64,000 nucleotides of DNA from an uncultured Faecalibacterium sp. GTDB taxonomy: Bacteria > Bacillota > Clostridia > Oscillospirales > Ruminococcaceae. Of the stretch, positions 9,660-17,987 are shown in pieces. Position 1 is the first letter of the stretch. Each line of letters starts with the position of its first letter. The notes under the pieces were generated by a model. That model made no database searches. It was not told where the DNA came from and worked only from the letters and a program-made list of their open reading frames with translations. Location: contig CAKTGQ010000005.1 in NCBI GenBank assembly GCA_934561555.1, positions 62,001 to 126,000 on the forward strand. The letters are read 5' to 3'. A program made the position numbers and the translations under genes.

Positions 9660-9732
9660 AAAAAAGCAGGGGATTCTGTATACTGCCAGCCGAATCGGGC
9701 TGGACAAATCATGCGGAGACCCTGCTTTTTTG
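9660..9732 (+). terminator. Terminator-like element with a structured 48-base loop
   Basis: A 12-base-pair stem (9660-9671 with 9720-9731) ends in TTTTTTG and lies 51 bases after the RmlD-like gene, so it should terminate that transcript. Unusually, its loop holds a second hairpin (CCAGCC/GGCTGG, 9686-9703) and a possible 4-base helix GATT/AATC, leaving an asymmetric purine-rich bulge. It could also stop transcription on the other strand, since the left arm starts with six A. The permease promoter lies downstream of it, which argues against a leader riboswitch for that gene. Confidence 0.6.
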
Positions 9733-9797
9733 CGTGTCTAACGGAGAAAAGTTCGCTTGTAGAATGCAGTAATTTTTCATATAAAAGTCATACTTAT

Positions 9798-9826
9798 TTT
9801 ACATCTTATCTGCATTTTGCTATAAT
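9798..9826 (+). promoter_or_regulatory. Promoter of the nucleobase permease
   Basis: TTTACA at 9798 and a perfect TATAAT at 9821 with a 17-base spacer. The predicted start near 9833 gives a leader of about 60 bases. Confidence 0.75.
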
Positions 9827-9892
9827 ATTTTCGCTTTTTTGCAAAGCATCCGAACTGCATAAACCGTTAAAACCTTGAGGAGAGTGGAATTT

Positions 9893-11290
9893 TTGAAGGA
9901 AGTCAAGCTTGAAGAAGCGGCTTATCATTTTGAAGCCAAAATGTCCCTGCGGCAGGCCATCCCGCTGGGCTTGCAGCACGTCTGCGCCATGTTCGTGGGC
10001 AACCTGACCCCGCTGTTGATCATCACCAGCGCCTGCGGCATTGCAGGCGGTGAGTTTGCAGACCTGCAGGTCACCCTGTTGCAAAGCGCCATGTTCGTGG
10101 CAGGCATCGTCACGCTGGTGCAGCTGTTCACCATTGGACCTGTGGGTGGCGCAGTGCCTATCATCATGGGCACCAGCTCCGGCTTTATCGGCGTGTTCAA
10201 CAGCGTTGTTGGCACGATGGGCGGCGGTGTGCTGGCCTATGGCGCGATTATGGGCGCATCCATCATCGGCGGTATTTTTGAAAGCGTGCTGGGCTTTTTT
10301 CTGAAGCCGCTGCGCAGGTTCTTCCCGCCGGTGGTCACCGGCACGGTGGTGCTTTCTATTGGTCTTTCGCTGATCTCGGTGGGCATCAACTCCTTCGGTG
10401 GCGGCAACAAGGCCAAGGACTTCGGCTCTGTGGAGAACCTGCTGCTGGCACTGTTTGTGCTGGTGGTCATCCTGTTTTTCAAGCACTGGACTACCGGTTT
10501 TCTCAGCTCTTCTGCCATCCTCATTGGCATTCTGGCCGGTTATGTGGCTGCTTTTATTATGGGTCTGGTGCTGCCCACTACCGGTGTGACTGCCGAGGGC
10601 GTAGAGTTCACCAAGGCATGGGTGCTCAACTGGAATAAGGTAGCACAGGCTTCCTGGTTCGCAGTGCCCAAGCTGATGCCGGTCAAGGTGGTATTCGATG
10701 CCCGTGCGATCCTGCCGGTGCTGATCATGTTCATCGTTACCGCAGTGGAGACTGTGGGCGATATCTCCGGCGTGATGGAGGGCGGTATGGACCGCGAGCC
10801 CTCTGATAAGGAACTGTCCGGCGGCGTCATCTGCGATGGCCTCGGCTCCAGCTTTGCCGCACTGTTCGGCGTGCTGCCCAATACCTCCTTCAGCCAGAAC
10901 GTGGGTCTGGTGGCCATGACCAAGGTGGTCAACCGTATGGCACTGGCCTCCGGTGCTGTGTTCCTGATCCTCTGCGGCCTGATCCCCAAGCTTGGCGCGC
11001 TGATCTCCATCATGCCGCAGGCCGTTCTGGGCGGTGCTGCCGTTATGATGTTCTCTTCCATCGTGGTCAGCGGCATCCAGCTGATCACCAAGGAAAAGAT
11101 GACCCCGCGCCACCTGACCATCGTGTCCGTGGCACTGGGCGTGGGCTACGGCATGGGTGCCAACAGCGGCATTCTGGCACAGGCACCGCAGGCCCTCCAG
11201 CTGATCTGCGGCGAGTCCGGCATCGTTCCGGCTGCTTTTGTGGCAATTCTGCTGAACGTTCTGCTGCCTAAGAACGATATGGCAGAGTAA
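9893..11290 (+). CDS. Nucleobase:cation symporter-2 (xanthine/uracil permease family)
   Basis: Imports a purine or related base with a cation across the cell membrane. The 465-residue protein has about 12 to 14 hydrophobic segments. It carries the NCS2 signature around NTSFSQNVGLVAMTKV (about residue 335), which in this family marks xanthine/urate-type rather than uracil-type members, and the conserved acidic site in AVETVGDIS. The start is probably TTG at 9893: AGGAGA at 9878-9883 is 9 bases away, while the in-frame TTG at 9875 and GTG at 9884 overlap or abut it. Its position next to the molybdenum hydroxylase genes suggests a purine substrate for that enzyme. Confidence 0.9.
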   Translation: MKEVKLEEAAYHFEAKMSLRQAIPLGLQHVCAMFVGNLTPLLIITSACGIAGGEFADLQVTLLQSAMFVAGIVTLVQLFTIGPVGGAVPIIMGTSSGFIGVFNSVVGTMGGGVLAYGAIMGASIIGGIFESVLGFFLKPLRRFFPPVVTGTVVLSIGLSLISVGINSFGGGNKAKDFGSVENLLLALFVLVVILFFKHWTTGFLSSSAILIGILAGYVAAFIMGLVLPTTGVTAEGVEFTKAWVLNWNKVAQASWFAVPKLMPVKVVFDARAILPVLIMFIVTAVETVGDISGVMEGGMDREPSDKELSGGVICDGLGSSFAALFGVLPNTSFSQNVGLVAMTKVVNRMALASGAVFLILCGLIPKLGALISIMPQAVLGGAAVMMFSSIVVSGIQLITKEKMTPRHLTIVSVALGVGYGMGANSGILAQAPQALQLICGESGIVPAAFVAILLNVLLPKNDMAE

Positions 11291-11293
11291 ACT

Positions 11294-11953
11294 TCAGCCT
11301 TTTTGCCGGGCAAGGGCTTCCAGCTGCTGCAACACCTCCGGGGTGTCTGCATCCAGCAGCTCTGCGCTGTTTGCAATACAGACAGTGTGCACCTGCGCAG
11401 GATACTTTTTAAGCAGCACGTTGCCGCCTTTATTTTCCGGCAGGGTGAGCAGCTCTGAAAAAAAGCTGCTTCCAAACAGAACGGGACTTCCGACAAGGGG
11501 TGTCGGGTCGTTTTCGGCCACGGCTCCCAGACGGAAAATCTCCCGTTCTGTTTCTTTTTGCCATTCTGCCGGGGAGGACGGCTCGCGGCAGAAGCACTCT
11601 GTCATGGCTTCTACCGTCTCCCGGCGCAGCAGGGGCTGATCACCGGGCAGAAACATACAGCCGCTAAGCTCCGGCAGCTGTTCCAGCAGCGTTGAAAGTC
11701 CCAGCCGGACGGTATCGTTGCGGCCGGGCAGGCTGTGCAACAGCACCGGGACGCCATGCGCCCTGCACAGCGCCTGCACCTCCTCCGAGCGGGTCACCAC
11801 GATGCGGGCAGCAATGCTGGGTGTGGCGGTAGTGGCAAAAGCCCGGCAGAGCATGGGCTGCCCGCAAAAATCTGCAAGCAGCTTGTTTGCACCAAACCGG
11901 CAGCTTAACCCGGAGGCCATGATCACACAGCCGACCGTAAGCGACTTCTTCAT
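11294..11953 (-). CDS. mocA: MocA-like molybdenum cofactor nucleotidyltransferase
   Basis: A 219-residue MobA-like NTP transferase, predicted to add CMP to molybdopterin to make the dinucleotide form used by xanthine-dehydrogenase-type enzymes. Visible motifs are the variant N-terminal loop MASGLSCRFGANK, GRNDTVRLGL, PGDQPLL for metal/nucleotide binding, and NDPTPLVGSPVLFG in the substrate region. The ATG at 11953 has AAGGAG 9 bases upstream. It converges on the permease with only 3 bases between stop codons and no terminator there, and diverges from the hydroxylase operon. CTP specificity is inferred from this context, not proved by a residue. Confidence 0.85.
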   Translation of the reverse strand: MKKSLTVGCVIMASGLSCRFGANKLLADFCGQPMLCRAFATTATPSIAARIVVTRSEEVQALCRAHGVPVLLHSLPGRNDTVRLGLSTLLEQLPELSGCMFLPGDQPLLRRETVEAMTECFCREPSSPAEWQKETEREIFRLGAVAENDPTPLVGSPVLFGSSFFSELLTLPENKGGNVLLKKYPAQVHTVCIANSAELLDADTPEVLQQLEALARQKG

Positions 11954-11979
11954 ACAAAAACACTCCTTCAGCAGCATTT

Positions 11980-12037
11980 TATAATAGTATTATATCGAAA
12001 GCTGTGCTAAAATAAAAGAAGAGATATCGCAGCGATA
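11980..12037. promoter_or_regulatory. Divergent control region of mocA and the hydroxylase operon
   Basis: The 103-base gap between mocA and the FAD-subunit gene is A+T-rich. It holds overlapping TATAAT-like boxes on the minus strand (11983-11995) and TAAAAT on the plus strand (about 12007); neither has a good -35. Just upstream of the plus-strand ribosome site is the palindrome TATCGC-A-GCGATA (12025-12037). This is a candidate operator for a regulator sensing purine, molybdenum or selenium; the regulator is not in the window. Confidence 0.45.
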
Positions 12038-12056
12038 GAAAAGAGAGGTACTGCAC

Positions 12057-12860
12057 ATGATGACGATCCGAGAATACAAGCGGGCAGAAAGTCTGGAGGA
12101 AGCGTGGCAGCTGAACCAGAAAAAAACAAACCGCATTTTGGGCGGCATGATCTGGCTGAAGATGGAAACCATCAATGTCGGCACCGCCATCGACCTTTCC
12201 GGTCTGGGGCTGGACACCATTGAGGAGACCGAGGATAGCTTTTCCATCGGCGCTATGGTCACCCTGCGCCAGCTGGAACAGCACCCGGGACTTGCCGCCT
12301 ACACCCATGGTGCTATGCGGGAGGCTGTGCGCCATATCGTGGGCGTGCAGCTGCGCAATCTGGCAACTGTGGGCGGCAGCATTTACAGCCGGTTCGGCTT
12401 TTCGGATGTGCTGACTATGTTCCTTGCCATGGATTGTGAGGTAGAGCTGTACAAGGGCGGTATCCTGCCGTTGCAGGAATATGCCCAGCGCCCCTACGAC
12501 CGGGACGTTCTGGTGCGGCTGATCGTAAAAAAGACACCGATGCAGCTTTATTACCAGTCGGTGCGCAACAGCCAGACCGATATCCCGGTGCTGACCTGTG
12601 CTGCCGCCCGGATGGAGACCGGCGATTACCGCATCGTCATTGGTGCGCGTCCGCTGCGCGCCGTGCGGTTCGAACTCCCGGCGGAGCCTGCCCTTGCGGC
12701 AGAACAGCTTGCCGCACAGTTTGCTGAAAGCGTAAAGGCGCAGATCGTTACCGGCTCCAATATGCGCGGCAGCGCCGAGTACCGCAGGCATCTGGCGGGC
12801 GTGCTGACAAAGCGCGCGGTGCTGGAACTGGAACAGCGTAAAATGCAGGAGGAAAAGTAA
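12057..12860 (+). CDS. Molybdenum hydroxylase, FAD-binding subunit
   Basis: Medium subunit (XdhB/CoxM type) that takes electrons from the iron-sulphur subunit to FAD and on to an acceptor. At 267 residues it is of usual length. It shows the N-terminal FAD loop in variant form (ILGGMIWLKM, about residues 28-37) and the strongly conserved RNLATVGGSI (about residues 99-108), plus a C-terminal CO-dehydrogenase flavoprotein domain. Of two adjacent ATGs the first (12057) is better placed, 8 bases from GAGAGG. The next gene starts immediately after its stop. First gene of the ten-gene operon. Confidence 0.93.
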   Translation: MMTIREYKRAESLEEAWQLNQKKTNRILGGMIWLKMETINVGTAIDLSGLGLDTIEETEDSFSIGAMVTLRQLEQHPGLAAYTHGAMREAVRHIVGVQLRNLATVGGSIYSRFGFSDVLTMFLAMDCEVELYKGGILPLQEYAQRPYDRDVLVRLIVKKTPMQLYYQSVRNSQTDIPVLTCAAARMETGDYRIVIGARPLRAVRFELPAEPALAAEQLAAQFAESVKAQIVTGSNMRGSAEYRRHLAGVLTKRAVLELEQRKMQEEK

Positions 12861-13331
12861 ATGCAGATCACACTTACACTGAACGGTGTCCGGGTATCCG
12901 AGGAGATCGCCCCGGATATGCTTTTGATCGATTTTGTCCGCGCACATGGCTGCAAGAGCGTTAAGCGCGGCTGCGAGACTTCCAACTGCGGTCTGTGCAC
13001 CGTGTTTATGGACGATAAGCCTGTTCTGTCCTGCTCCGTGCTGGCAGCCCGCGCCGATGGACATAAGATCACTACGCTGGAGGGCTTGCAGGAGGAAGCT
13101 GCCGAGTTCGGTGCCTTTATCGCAGATCAGGGCGCAGAGCAGTGCGGCTTCTGCAACCCGGGCTTTATCATGAACGCGCTGGCTCTGTTCCGGGAGCAGC
13201 CGTACCCCACCGAAGAGCAGGTGAAGGAATACCTTGCCGGAAACCTGTGCCGCTGCTCCGGCTACGAAGGCCAGCTGCGTGGCATTATGAGTTTTCTGGC
13301 ATGGAAAAAGCAGAAGGAGGGCGTACAGTGA
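12861..13331 (+). CDS. Molybdenum hydroxylase, [2Fe-2S] subunit
   Basis: Small electron-transfer subunit (XdhC/CoxS type), 156 residues, with two [2Fe-2S] clusters. The plant-ferredoxin cluster uses Cys38, Cys43, Cys46 and Cys58; the helical cluster uses Cys95, Cys98, Cys130 and Cys132 (CGFCNPG and CRCSGY). All eight ligands are present, so the subunit should be functional. The stop codon overlaps the GTG start of the large subunit (GTGA), giving coupled 1:1 translation. Confidence 0.95.
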   Translation: MQITLTLNGVRVSEEIAPDMLLIDFVRAHGCKSVKRGCETSNCGLCTVFMDDKPVLSCSVLAARADGHKITTLEGLQEEAAEFGAFIADQGAEQCGFCNPGFIMNALALFREQPYPTEEQVKEYLAGNLCRCSGYEGQLRGIMSFLAWKKQKEGVQ

Positions 13332-15616
13332 AAACCGTCAACAAACCGTTCCGCAAAAAAGACGCGATGCAGCTGGTCACCGGCCAGCCTGTTTATATGG
13401 ATGACCTTATCCCGCAGGACTGCCTGATCGTCAAGTTGCTGCGCTCGCCCCATGCAAACGCCATTGTCCGCAGCATCAACACCGCCGTTGCCAAAAAAGT
13501 GCCCGGCATCGAGGCCATCTTCACTTGGGAGGATGTGCCGCAGGACGCCCGCCGTTACACGCAGGCCGGCCAGACCTACCCGGAGGCCAGCCCCTACGAC
13601 CGTCTGCTCATCGACCGCCATGTTCGCTTTGTGGGAGATGTGGTGGCCATCGTAGCCGGTAAGGACGAAAAGTGCGTAGACAAGGCGCTCAAGCTTATCA
13701 AGGTAGACTACGAGGTGCTGGAGGCCGTGCTGGATTTCCACACCGCAAAGGATAACCCCATCCTTGTGCACCCAGAGGACAACTGGGAAAGCCTTGCCCC
13801 CGTGGGTGCCGACAACAAGCGCAACCTCTGCGCCCATGATGCGTGCGGCAGCGGCGATATCGACGCCGTGCTGGCCGGGTGCGATGTGGTCATTGACCAT
13901 GTGTACCACACCAAGGCCTGCCAGCAGGCTATGATGGAGACCTTCCGCACCTACTGCTCCATTGATACTTACGGACGGCTGAATGTGCTCAGTTCCACCC
14001 AGATCGTATTCCATGCCCGCCGCAACATTGCCAATGCACTGCACATTCCCAAATCCATGGTGCGTGTCTCCAAGCCCCGTATCGGCGGCGGCTTTGGTGC
14101 AAAGCAGACTGCCGTCAGCGAGGTGTACCCGGCCTTTGTGACTTGGATGACCAAAAAGCCTTCCAAGCTCATCTTCAGTCGCGTGGAAAGCCAGACGGCT
14201 TCTTCGCCGCGCCATGAGATGGAAATGCACGTCCGTCTGGGTGCGACCAAGGACGGTATTGTGAAGGGCATCGACCTGTACACCCTGTCCAACACCGGTG
14301 CTTACGGCGAGCACGGCCCCACTACCGTGGGTCTGTCCGGTCACAAATCCATTCCGCTGTACGGCAAGGCCGAGGCTTTCCGTTTTGTCAGCGATGTGGT
14401 GTACACCAACCACATGTCTGCCGGCGCATACCGCGGCTATGGTGCTACGCAGGGTCTGTTTGCGGTGGAATCTGCGGTCAACGAGCTGGCACACAAGCTG
14501 AACATGGACCCCATTGCGCTGCGCCTGAAGAACACTGTGCAGGAGGGCGATGTGATGCCCGCCTACTACGGCGCGGTAAATACCAGCTGTGCGCTGGACC
14601 GGTGCGTACTCAAAGTGCGCGAGATGATCGACTGGGAGCACAAGTATCCTGCCCGGGATATGGGCAACGGCAAGATCCGTGCCGTGGGCATGGGTATGGC
14701 AATGCAGGGCTCCGGTATTTCCGGTATGGACGTGGGCAGTGCTACCCTCAAGCTGAACGATGACGGTTTCTATACCCTGATGATCGGTGCTGCCGATATG
14801 GGCACCGGCTGTGATACTACGCTGGCGCAGATCGCCGCCGAGGTGCTGGATTGCCCGCTGGATAACATTACCGTCTTTGGCGCGGATACGGATTCTTCGC
14901 CCTACGATTCCGGCTCCTACGCTTCCAGCACCACTTATGTCACCGGCAAGGCCACCGAAAAGTGTGCCATGAAGCTGCGGGAACAGATCTGCAAGCTGGG
15001 CGCAGAGCTGCTGGAATGCCCGGCGGATGCTGTGGAGTTTGACGGCAAGGTCGTGTTTGAAAGCTCTGACCCCACCCGCCAAAAGACCCTGTCCGACATT
15101 GCCTTTGCTTCCCAGTTCGGCCATAAGATCCCGCTGGAATTTACCGAGACCCACACCTCGCCCTTGTCGCCGCCGCCGTATATGGTGGGAGCTGCCGAAG
15201 TAGAGGTGGATACCGAGACCGGCGAGGTGAAGGTGCTGGAATTTGACGCCTGCGTGGACTGCGGCACCCCCATCAACCCAAACCTGACCCGTGTGCAGGC
15301 AGAGGGCGGCATTCTGCAGGGCATTGGTATGACCCTGACCGAGAACATCACCTACAACAAAAACGGTTACCCGGAAGAGAACTCTCTGTTCCAGTATAAG
15401 ATCCCTGCCCGCAATGATATCGGCCACATCCATGTGGAGTTTGAAAACAGCTACGAGCCCAACGGTCCCTTTGGTGCAAAGTCCATCGGCGAGGTGGTCA
15501 TCAATACGCCGCTGCCCGCTATCTCGGACGCCATCTATAACGCCATCGGCACCCGCTTCTATGAATTGCCCATCACCCCGGAGCAGATCGCCATGGCAGT
15601 TGCAGCCAAGCAGTAA
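13328..15616 (+). CDS. Molybdenum hydroxylase, molybdopterin-binding subunit (XdhA-like)
   Basis: Catalytic subunit that hydroxylates an aromatic N-heterocycle, probably a purine, with water as oxygen source. The 762 residues comprise the aldehyde oxidase/xanthine dehydrogenase hammerhead domain (about 15-125) and two molybdopterin-binding domains. Motifs are GGGFGAK (253-259), AYRGYGATQ (about 367-375), MQGSGISG, and GPFGAKSIGE whose Glu722 is the catalytic base of the family. The GTG at 13328 overlaps the previous stop. The selenium genes that follow place it in the selenium-dependent hydroxylase group, where a labile Se ligand sits on Mo. Substrate (xanthine, hypoxanthine, nicotinate, other) cannot be decided from sequence alone; the adjacent permease favours a purine. 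Confidence 0.93.
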   Translation: MKTVNKPFRKKDAMQLVTGQPVYMDDLIPQDCLIVKLLRSPHANAIVRSINTAVAKKVPGIEAIFTWEDVPQDARRYTQAGQTYPEASPYDRLLIDRHVRFVGDVVAIVAGKDEKCVDKALKLIKVDYEVLEAVLDFHTAKDNPILVHPEDNWESLAPVGADNKRNLCAHDACGSGDIDAVLAGCDVVIDHVYHTKACQQAMMETFRTYCSIDTYGRLNVLSSTQIVFHARRNIANALHIPKSMVRVSKPRIGGGFGAKQTAVSEVYPAFVTWMTKKPSKLIFSRVESQTASSPRHEMEMHVRLGATKDGIVKGIDLYTLSNTGAYGEHGPTTVGLSGHKSIPLYGKAEAFRFVSDVVYTNHMSAGAYRGYGATQGLFAVESAVNELAHKLNMDPIALRLKNTVQEGDVMPAYYGAVNTSCALDRCVLKVREMIDWEHKYPARDMGNGKIRAVGMGMAMQGSGISGMDVGSATLKLNDDGFYTLMIGAADMGTGCDTTLAQIAAEVLDCPLDNITVFGADTDSSPYDSGSYASSTTYVTGKATEKCAMKLREQICKLGAELLECPADAVEFDGKVVFESSDPTRQKTLSDIAFASQFGHKIPLEFTETHTSPLSPPPYMVGAAEVEVDTETGEVKVLEFDACVDCGTPINPNLTRVQAEGGILQGIGMTLTENITYNKNGYPEENSLFQYKIPARNDIGHIHVEFENSYEPNGPFGAKSIGEVVINTPLPAISDAIYNAIGTRFYELPITPEQIAMAVAAKQ

Positions 15617-15622
15617 AAGCAA

Positions 15623-16324
15623 ATGCTGAACGAAAAAGAGCTTCCGTTTCTGGCAGAAAAGGGACATATTGTTTCTCTGGTAGGCGGCGGGGGCAAAACC
15701 ACTCTGCTGTATGCCATGGCAGACCATTGTGCCCGCAAGGGATGGCGGGTGCTTGTGACCACGACCACCCATATCCGGCAGCCTGCTGCCTGCTACGCAC
15801 CGGATGATGCAGCGCTTACTGCTCTGTGGCAAGCGGGTCGCTACGCAGTGATCGGCACTCCGGCAGAAAATGGGAAGCTGACCCTGCCACCGCCGCAGCT
15901 TTTGCGCCGGATGGCGCAGGCGGATGCGGTATTTATAGAGGCAGACGGTGCAAAGCACCACCCCTGCAAGCTCCCGGCAGCGCATGAGCCGGTGCTGCTG
16001 CCCCAAAGCGATATCGTTTTGGGGGTAGCAGGGCTTTCGGCGCTGGGCAAACCCTTGCGGGAGGTCTGCTTCCGCTATGATACCATCCGTCCGCAGTTTT
16101 TAGCGGCTGCGCCGGATGCGTCCCTTACGCCGCCCGTACTGGCACAGCTGCTTGCAAGTACGCAGGGCGGCCGCAAGGCGGTGGGCGACCGGCAGTTTTA
16201 CGCTGTGCTCAATCAGGCTGATACGCCGGAACTATGGCAGCAGGGCATACAAATACAACAGCTTTTGCGTCAGCAGGGCATTCCGTGTGTGCTGACGCAT
16301 TTTGAAAAGGAAGAACGCGCATGA
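15623..16324 (+). CDS. yqeC: YqeC-like selenium-dependent hydroxylase accessory ATPase
   Basis: A 233-residue P-loop protein of the YqeC family, known from comparative genomics to occur only with selenium-dependent molybdenum hydroxylases. The phosphate-binding loop GGGGKTT lies at residues 21-27, followed by VLVTTTTHI and the Walker-B-like [15 protein letters not shown] (about residues 107-121). The function is not established; a role in selenium insertion or cofactor maturation is inferred. It begins 6 bases after the large subunit without a strong ribosome site, so reinitiation is likely. Its stop overlaps the selD start (ATGA). Confidence 0.88.
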   Translation: MLNEKELPFLAEKGHIVSLVGGGGKTTLLYAMADHCARKGWRVLVTTTTHIRQPAACYAPDDAALTALWQAGRYAVIGTPAENGKLTLPPPQLLRRMAQADAVFIEADGAKHHPCKLPAAHEPVLLPQSDIVLGVAGLSALGKPLREVCFRYDTIRPQFLAAAPDASLTPPVLAQLLASTQGGRKAVGDRQFYAVLNQADTPELWQQGIQIQQLLRQQGIPCVLTHFEKEERA

Positions 16325-17358
16325 GCAAGGAAGGTAAGATCGTATTCTGTACCGGCGGCGGCTGCACCGCAAAGCTTGGTGCCGGGGTGCTGAGCCGTAT
16401 TTTGGAAAAGCTGCCCCGGGGCGAAAAAGACCCGGATCTTCTGGTCGGCTACGACAGCCGGGATGATGCCGCAGTTTACCGCATTACGGACGACATTGCG
16501 CTGGTGCAGACCGTAGACTTTTTCCCGCCGATGGTGGACGACCCCTATACCTTTGGGCAGATCGCTGCCACAAACGCCCTGAGCGATGTCTACGCCATGG
16601 GCGGCGAGGTAAAGACCGCCCTGAATCTGGTCTGCTTCCCGGAGGATATGGACCTGAACGTGCTGGGCGAAATTTTGCGCGGCGGTGCCGAAAAGGTGGC
16701 AGAAGCCGGCGGCAGCCTTGCAGGTGGGCATTCCATTGCAGACAGCGGGGTGAAATACGGCCTTTCCGTGACCGGCCTTGTTGACCCGCACCGGATGTAC
16801 ACGAACGACACCGGCGTACCCGGTGACAAGCTGGTATTGACCAAGGCTTTGGGTGTGGGTCTGCTGTGCACGGCAAACCGCGTGGGCGAGGCCGCCCCGG
16901 AGGAGATGGAAGCTGCCATCCGATCCATGACCACCCTGAACAAAACGGCGGCAGAACTCAGCCGCAAGTACTGCGTCCATGCCGCCACGGATGTGACCGG
17001 CTTCAGCTTTCTCGGCCATCTGCATGAGATGATGGGCGGCAAGCTTTCCTGCATCATCCATGCGGATGCCGTGCCGGTTCTGCCGGGCGCAGAAAAAGTG
17101 GCTGATGCGTTTTTGTACACCGCCGCCGGGCAGCGCAACCGCAACCATACCGGACCGTTCGTTCGGTTTGAAAACGTAAGCTTCGCCATGGAGGAGGTCT
17201 TGTTCGACCCGCAGACCTCCGGCGGGCTGCTGCTGGCGGTAGACCCGGCGGATGCAGAGACTCTGGAGCGGGAGCTGCGCGCCGTAGGTCTGCCCGCAAG
17301 CATTGTGGGCGAGATCCTGCCCAAGCAGGAAATTGAAATTACTGTAACAGACAAATGA
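16321..17358 (+). CDS. selD: Selenide, water dikinase
   Basis: Makes selenophosphate from selenide and ATP, the active selenium donor. At 345 residues it has the normal length. The catalytic pair is Cys15 and Lys18 (GCTAK), with the family spacing; the codon is TGC, so this is the Cys and not the selenocysteine form. Metal-binding Asp residues lie in YDSRDDAA and [24 protein letters not shown] and [11 protein letters not shown] are also typical. No selA, selB or selC is in the window. Sitting inside a hydroxylase operon, it is most likely dedicated to the selenium cofactor, but it may supply other uses too. Confidence 0.96.
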   Translation: MSKEGKIVFCTGGGCTAKLGAGVLSRILEKLPRGEKDPDLLVGYDSRDDAAVYRITDDIALVQTVDFFPPMVDDPYTFGQIAATNALSDVYAMGGEVKTALNLVCFPEDMDLNVLGEILRGGAEKVAEAGGSLAGGHSIADSGVKYGLSVTGLVDPHRMYTNDTGVPGDKLVLTKALGVGLLCTANRVGEAAPEEMEAAIRSMTTLNKTAAELSRKYCVHAATDVTGFSFLGHLHEMMGGKLSCIIHADAVPVLPGAEKVADAFLYTAAGQRNRNHTGPFVRFENVSFAMEEVLFDPQTSGGLLLAVDPADAETLERELRAVGLPASIVGEILPKQEIEITVTDK

Positions 17359-17372
17359 GAGGAGTAATCAGC

Positions 17373-17987
17373 ATGGCTGAATTTATCAAAGTAGATGCAC
17401 TGGGTGACGCCTGCCCGCTGCCTGTTGTCAAGGCAAAAAAAGCAATTTCCGAATTACAGGGCGCAGGACAGGTGGAGGTTCTGGTGGACAACGAGATCGC
17501 CGTACAGAACCTGACCAAGATGGCACAGCAGAAGGGCTATCAGTACAGCGCTGAAAAGCTGGAAGAGCGCAAATACCGTGTGCTGTTCACGCTGGGCGAA
17601 GCAGAAAGCGCCCCAGCAGAGCAAGCCCCTGTCTGCGCACCGGATGCCCGCACCGATACGGTGGTGGCTATTTCCGCTGCCACTATGGGCGATGGCAGCG
17701 AGGAACTGGGCAAGACCCTGCTCAAGGCCTTTGTGTTTGCACTGACTCAGCAGGACAAGCTGCTCAAGACTATTCTGTTCTATAACGGCGGTGCAGCGCT
17801 GACCTGTGAAGGCTCTGCCATGCTGGAGGATCTCAAGGCGCTGGAAGCACAGGGCGTGGAGATCCTGACCTGCGGCACCTGCCTGAATTTCTATGGCCTT
17901 ACCGAGAAACTGGCTGTTGGCAGCGTAACCAATATGTATACCATTGCCGAGAAACTGACGCAGGCAGGGAACGTGGTAAAGCCGTGA
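17373..17987 (+). CDS. yedF: YedF-like sulfurtransferase/selenium metabolism protein
   Basis: A 204-residue two-domain protein. Residues 1-75 form a TusA-like domain with the redox Cys14 in ACPLPVVKAKKA. Residues about 95-200 form a DsrE-like domain ending in LTCGTCLNFYGL, with a CxxC pair. YedF proteins follow selD in many genomes and are thought to carry persulfide-type selenium or sulphur. The ATG at 17373 is preceded by GAGAGGAG; an in-frame ATG at 17355 overlaps the selD stop but has no site. Its own stop overlaps the next gene's GTG start. Confidence 0.9.
   Translation: MAEFIKVDALGDACPLPVVKAKKAISELQGAGQVEVLVDNEIAVQNLTKMAQQKGYQYSAEKLEERKYRVLFTLGEAESAPAEQAPVCAPDARTDTVVAISAATMGDGSEELGKTLLKAFVFALTQQDKLLKTILFYNGGAALTCEGSAMLEDLKALEAQGVEILTCGTCLNFYGLTEKLAVGSVTNMYTIAEKLTQAGNVVKP

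Noticed and set aside
9609..9892. Xanthine- or purine-sensing riboswitch for the NCS2 permease
   Set aside because: The only folded element (9660-9732) lies upstream of the permease promoter (9798-9826) and looks like a terminator. It matches no riboswitch core that I know.
13262..16006. Very long open frame (over 900 codons) antisense to the hydroxylase genes
   Set aside because: Long antisense frames are common in G+C-rich genes with biased third positions; the forward strand has full catalytic motifs, and the antisense product has none. The same holds for antisense frames over dnaE, guaA, mutS2 and dapA.
16321..17358. Selenocysteine at the SelD active site
   Set aside because: The codon at residue 15 is TGC (Cys); there is no in-frame TGA and no SECIS-like hairpin to consider.
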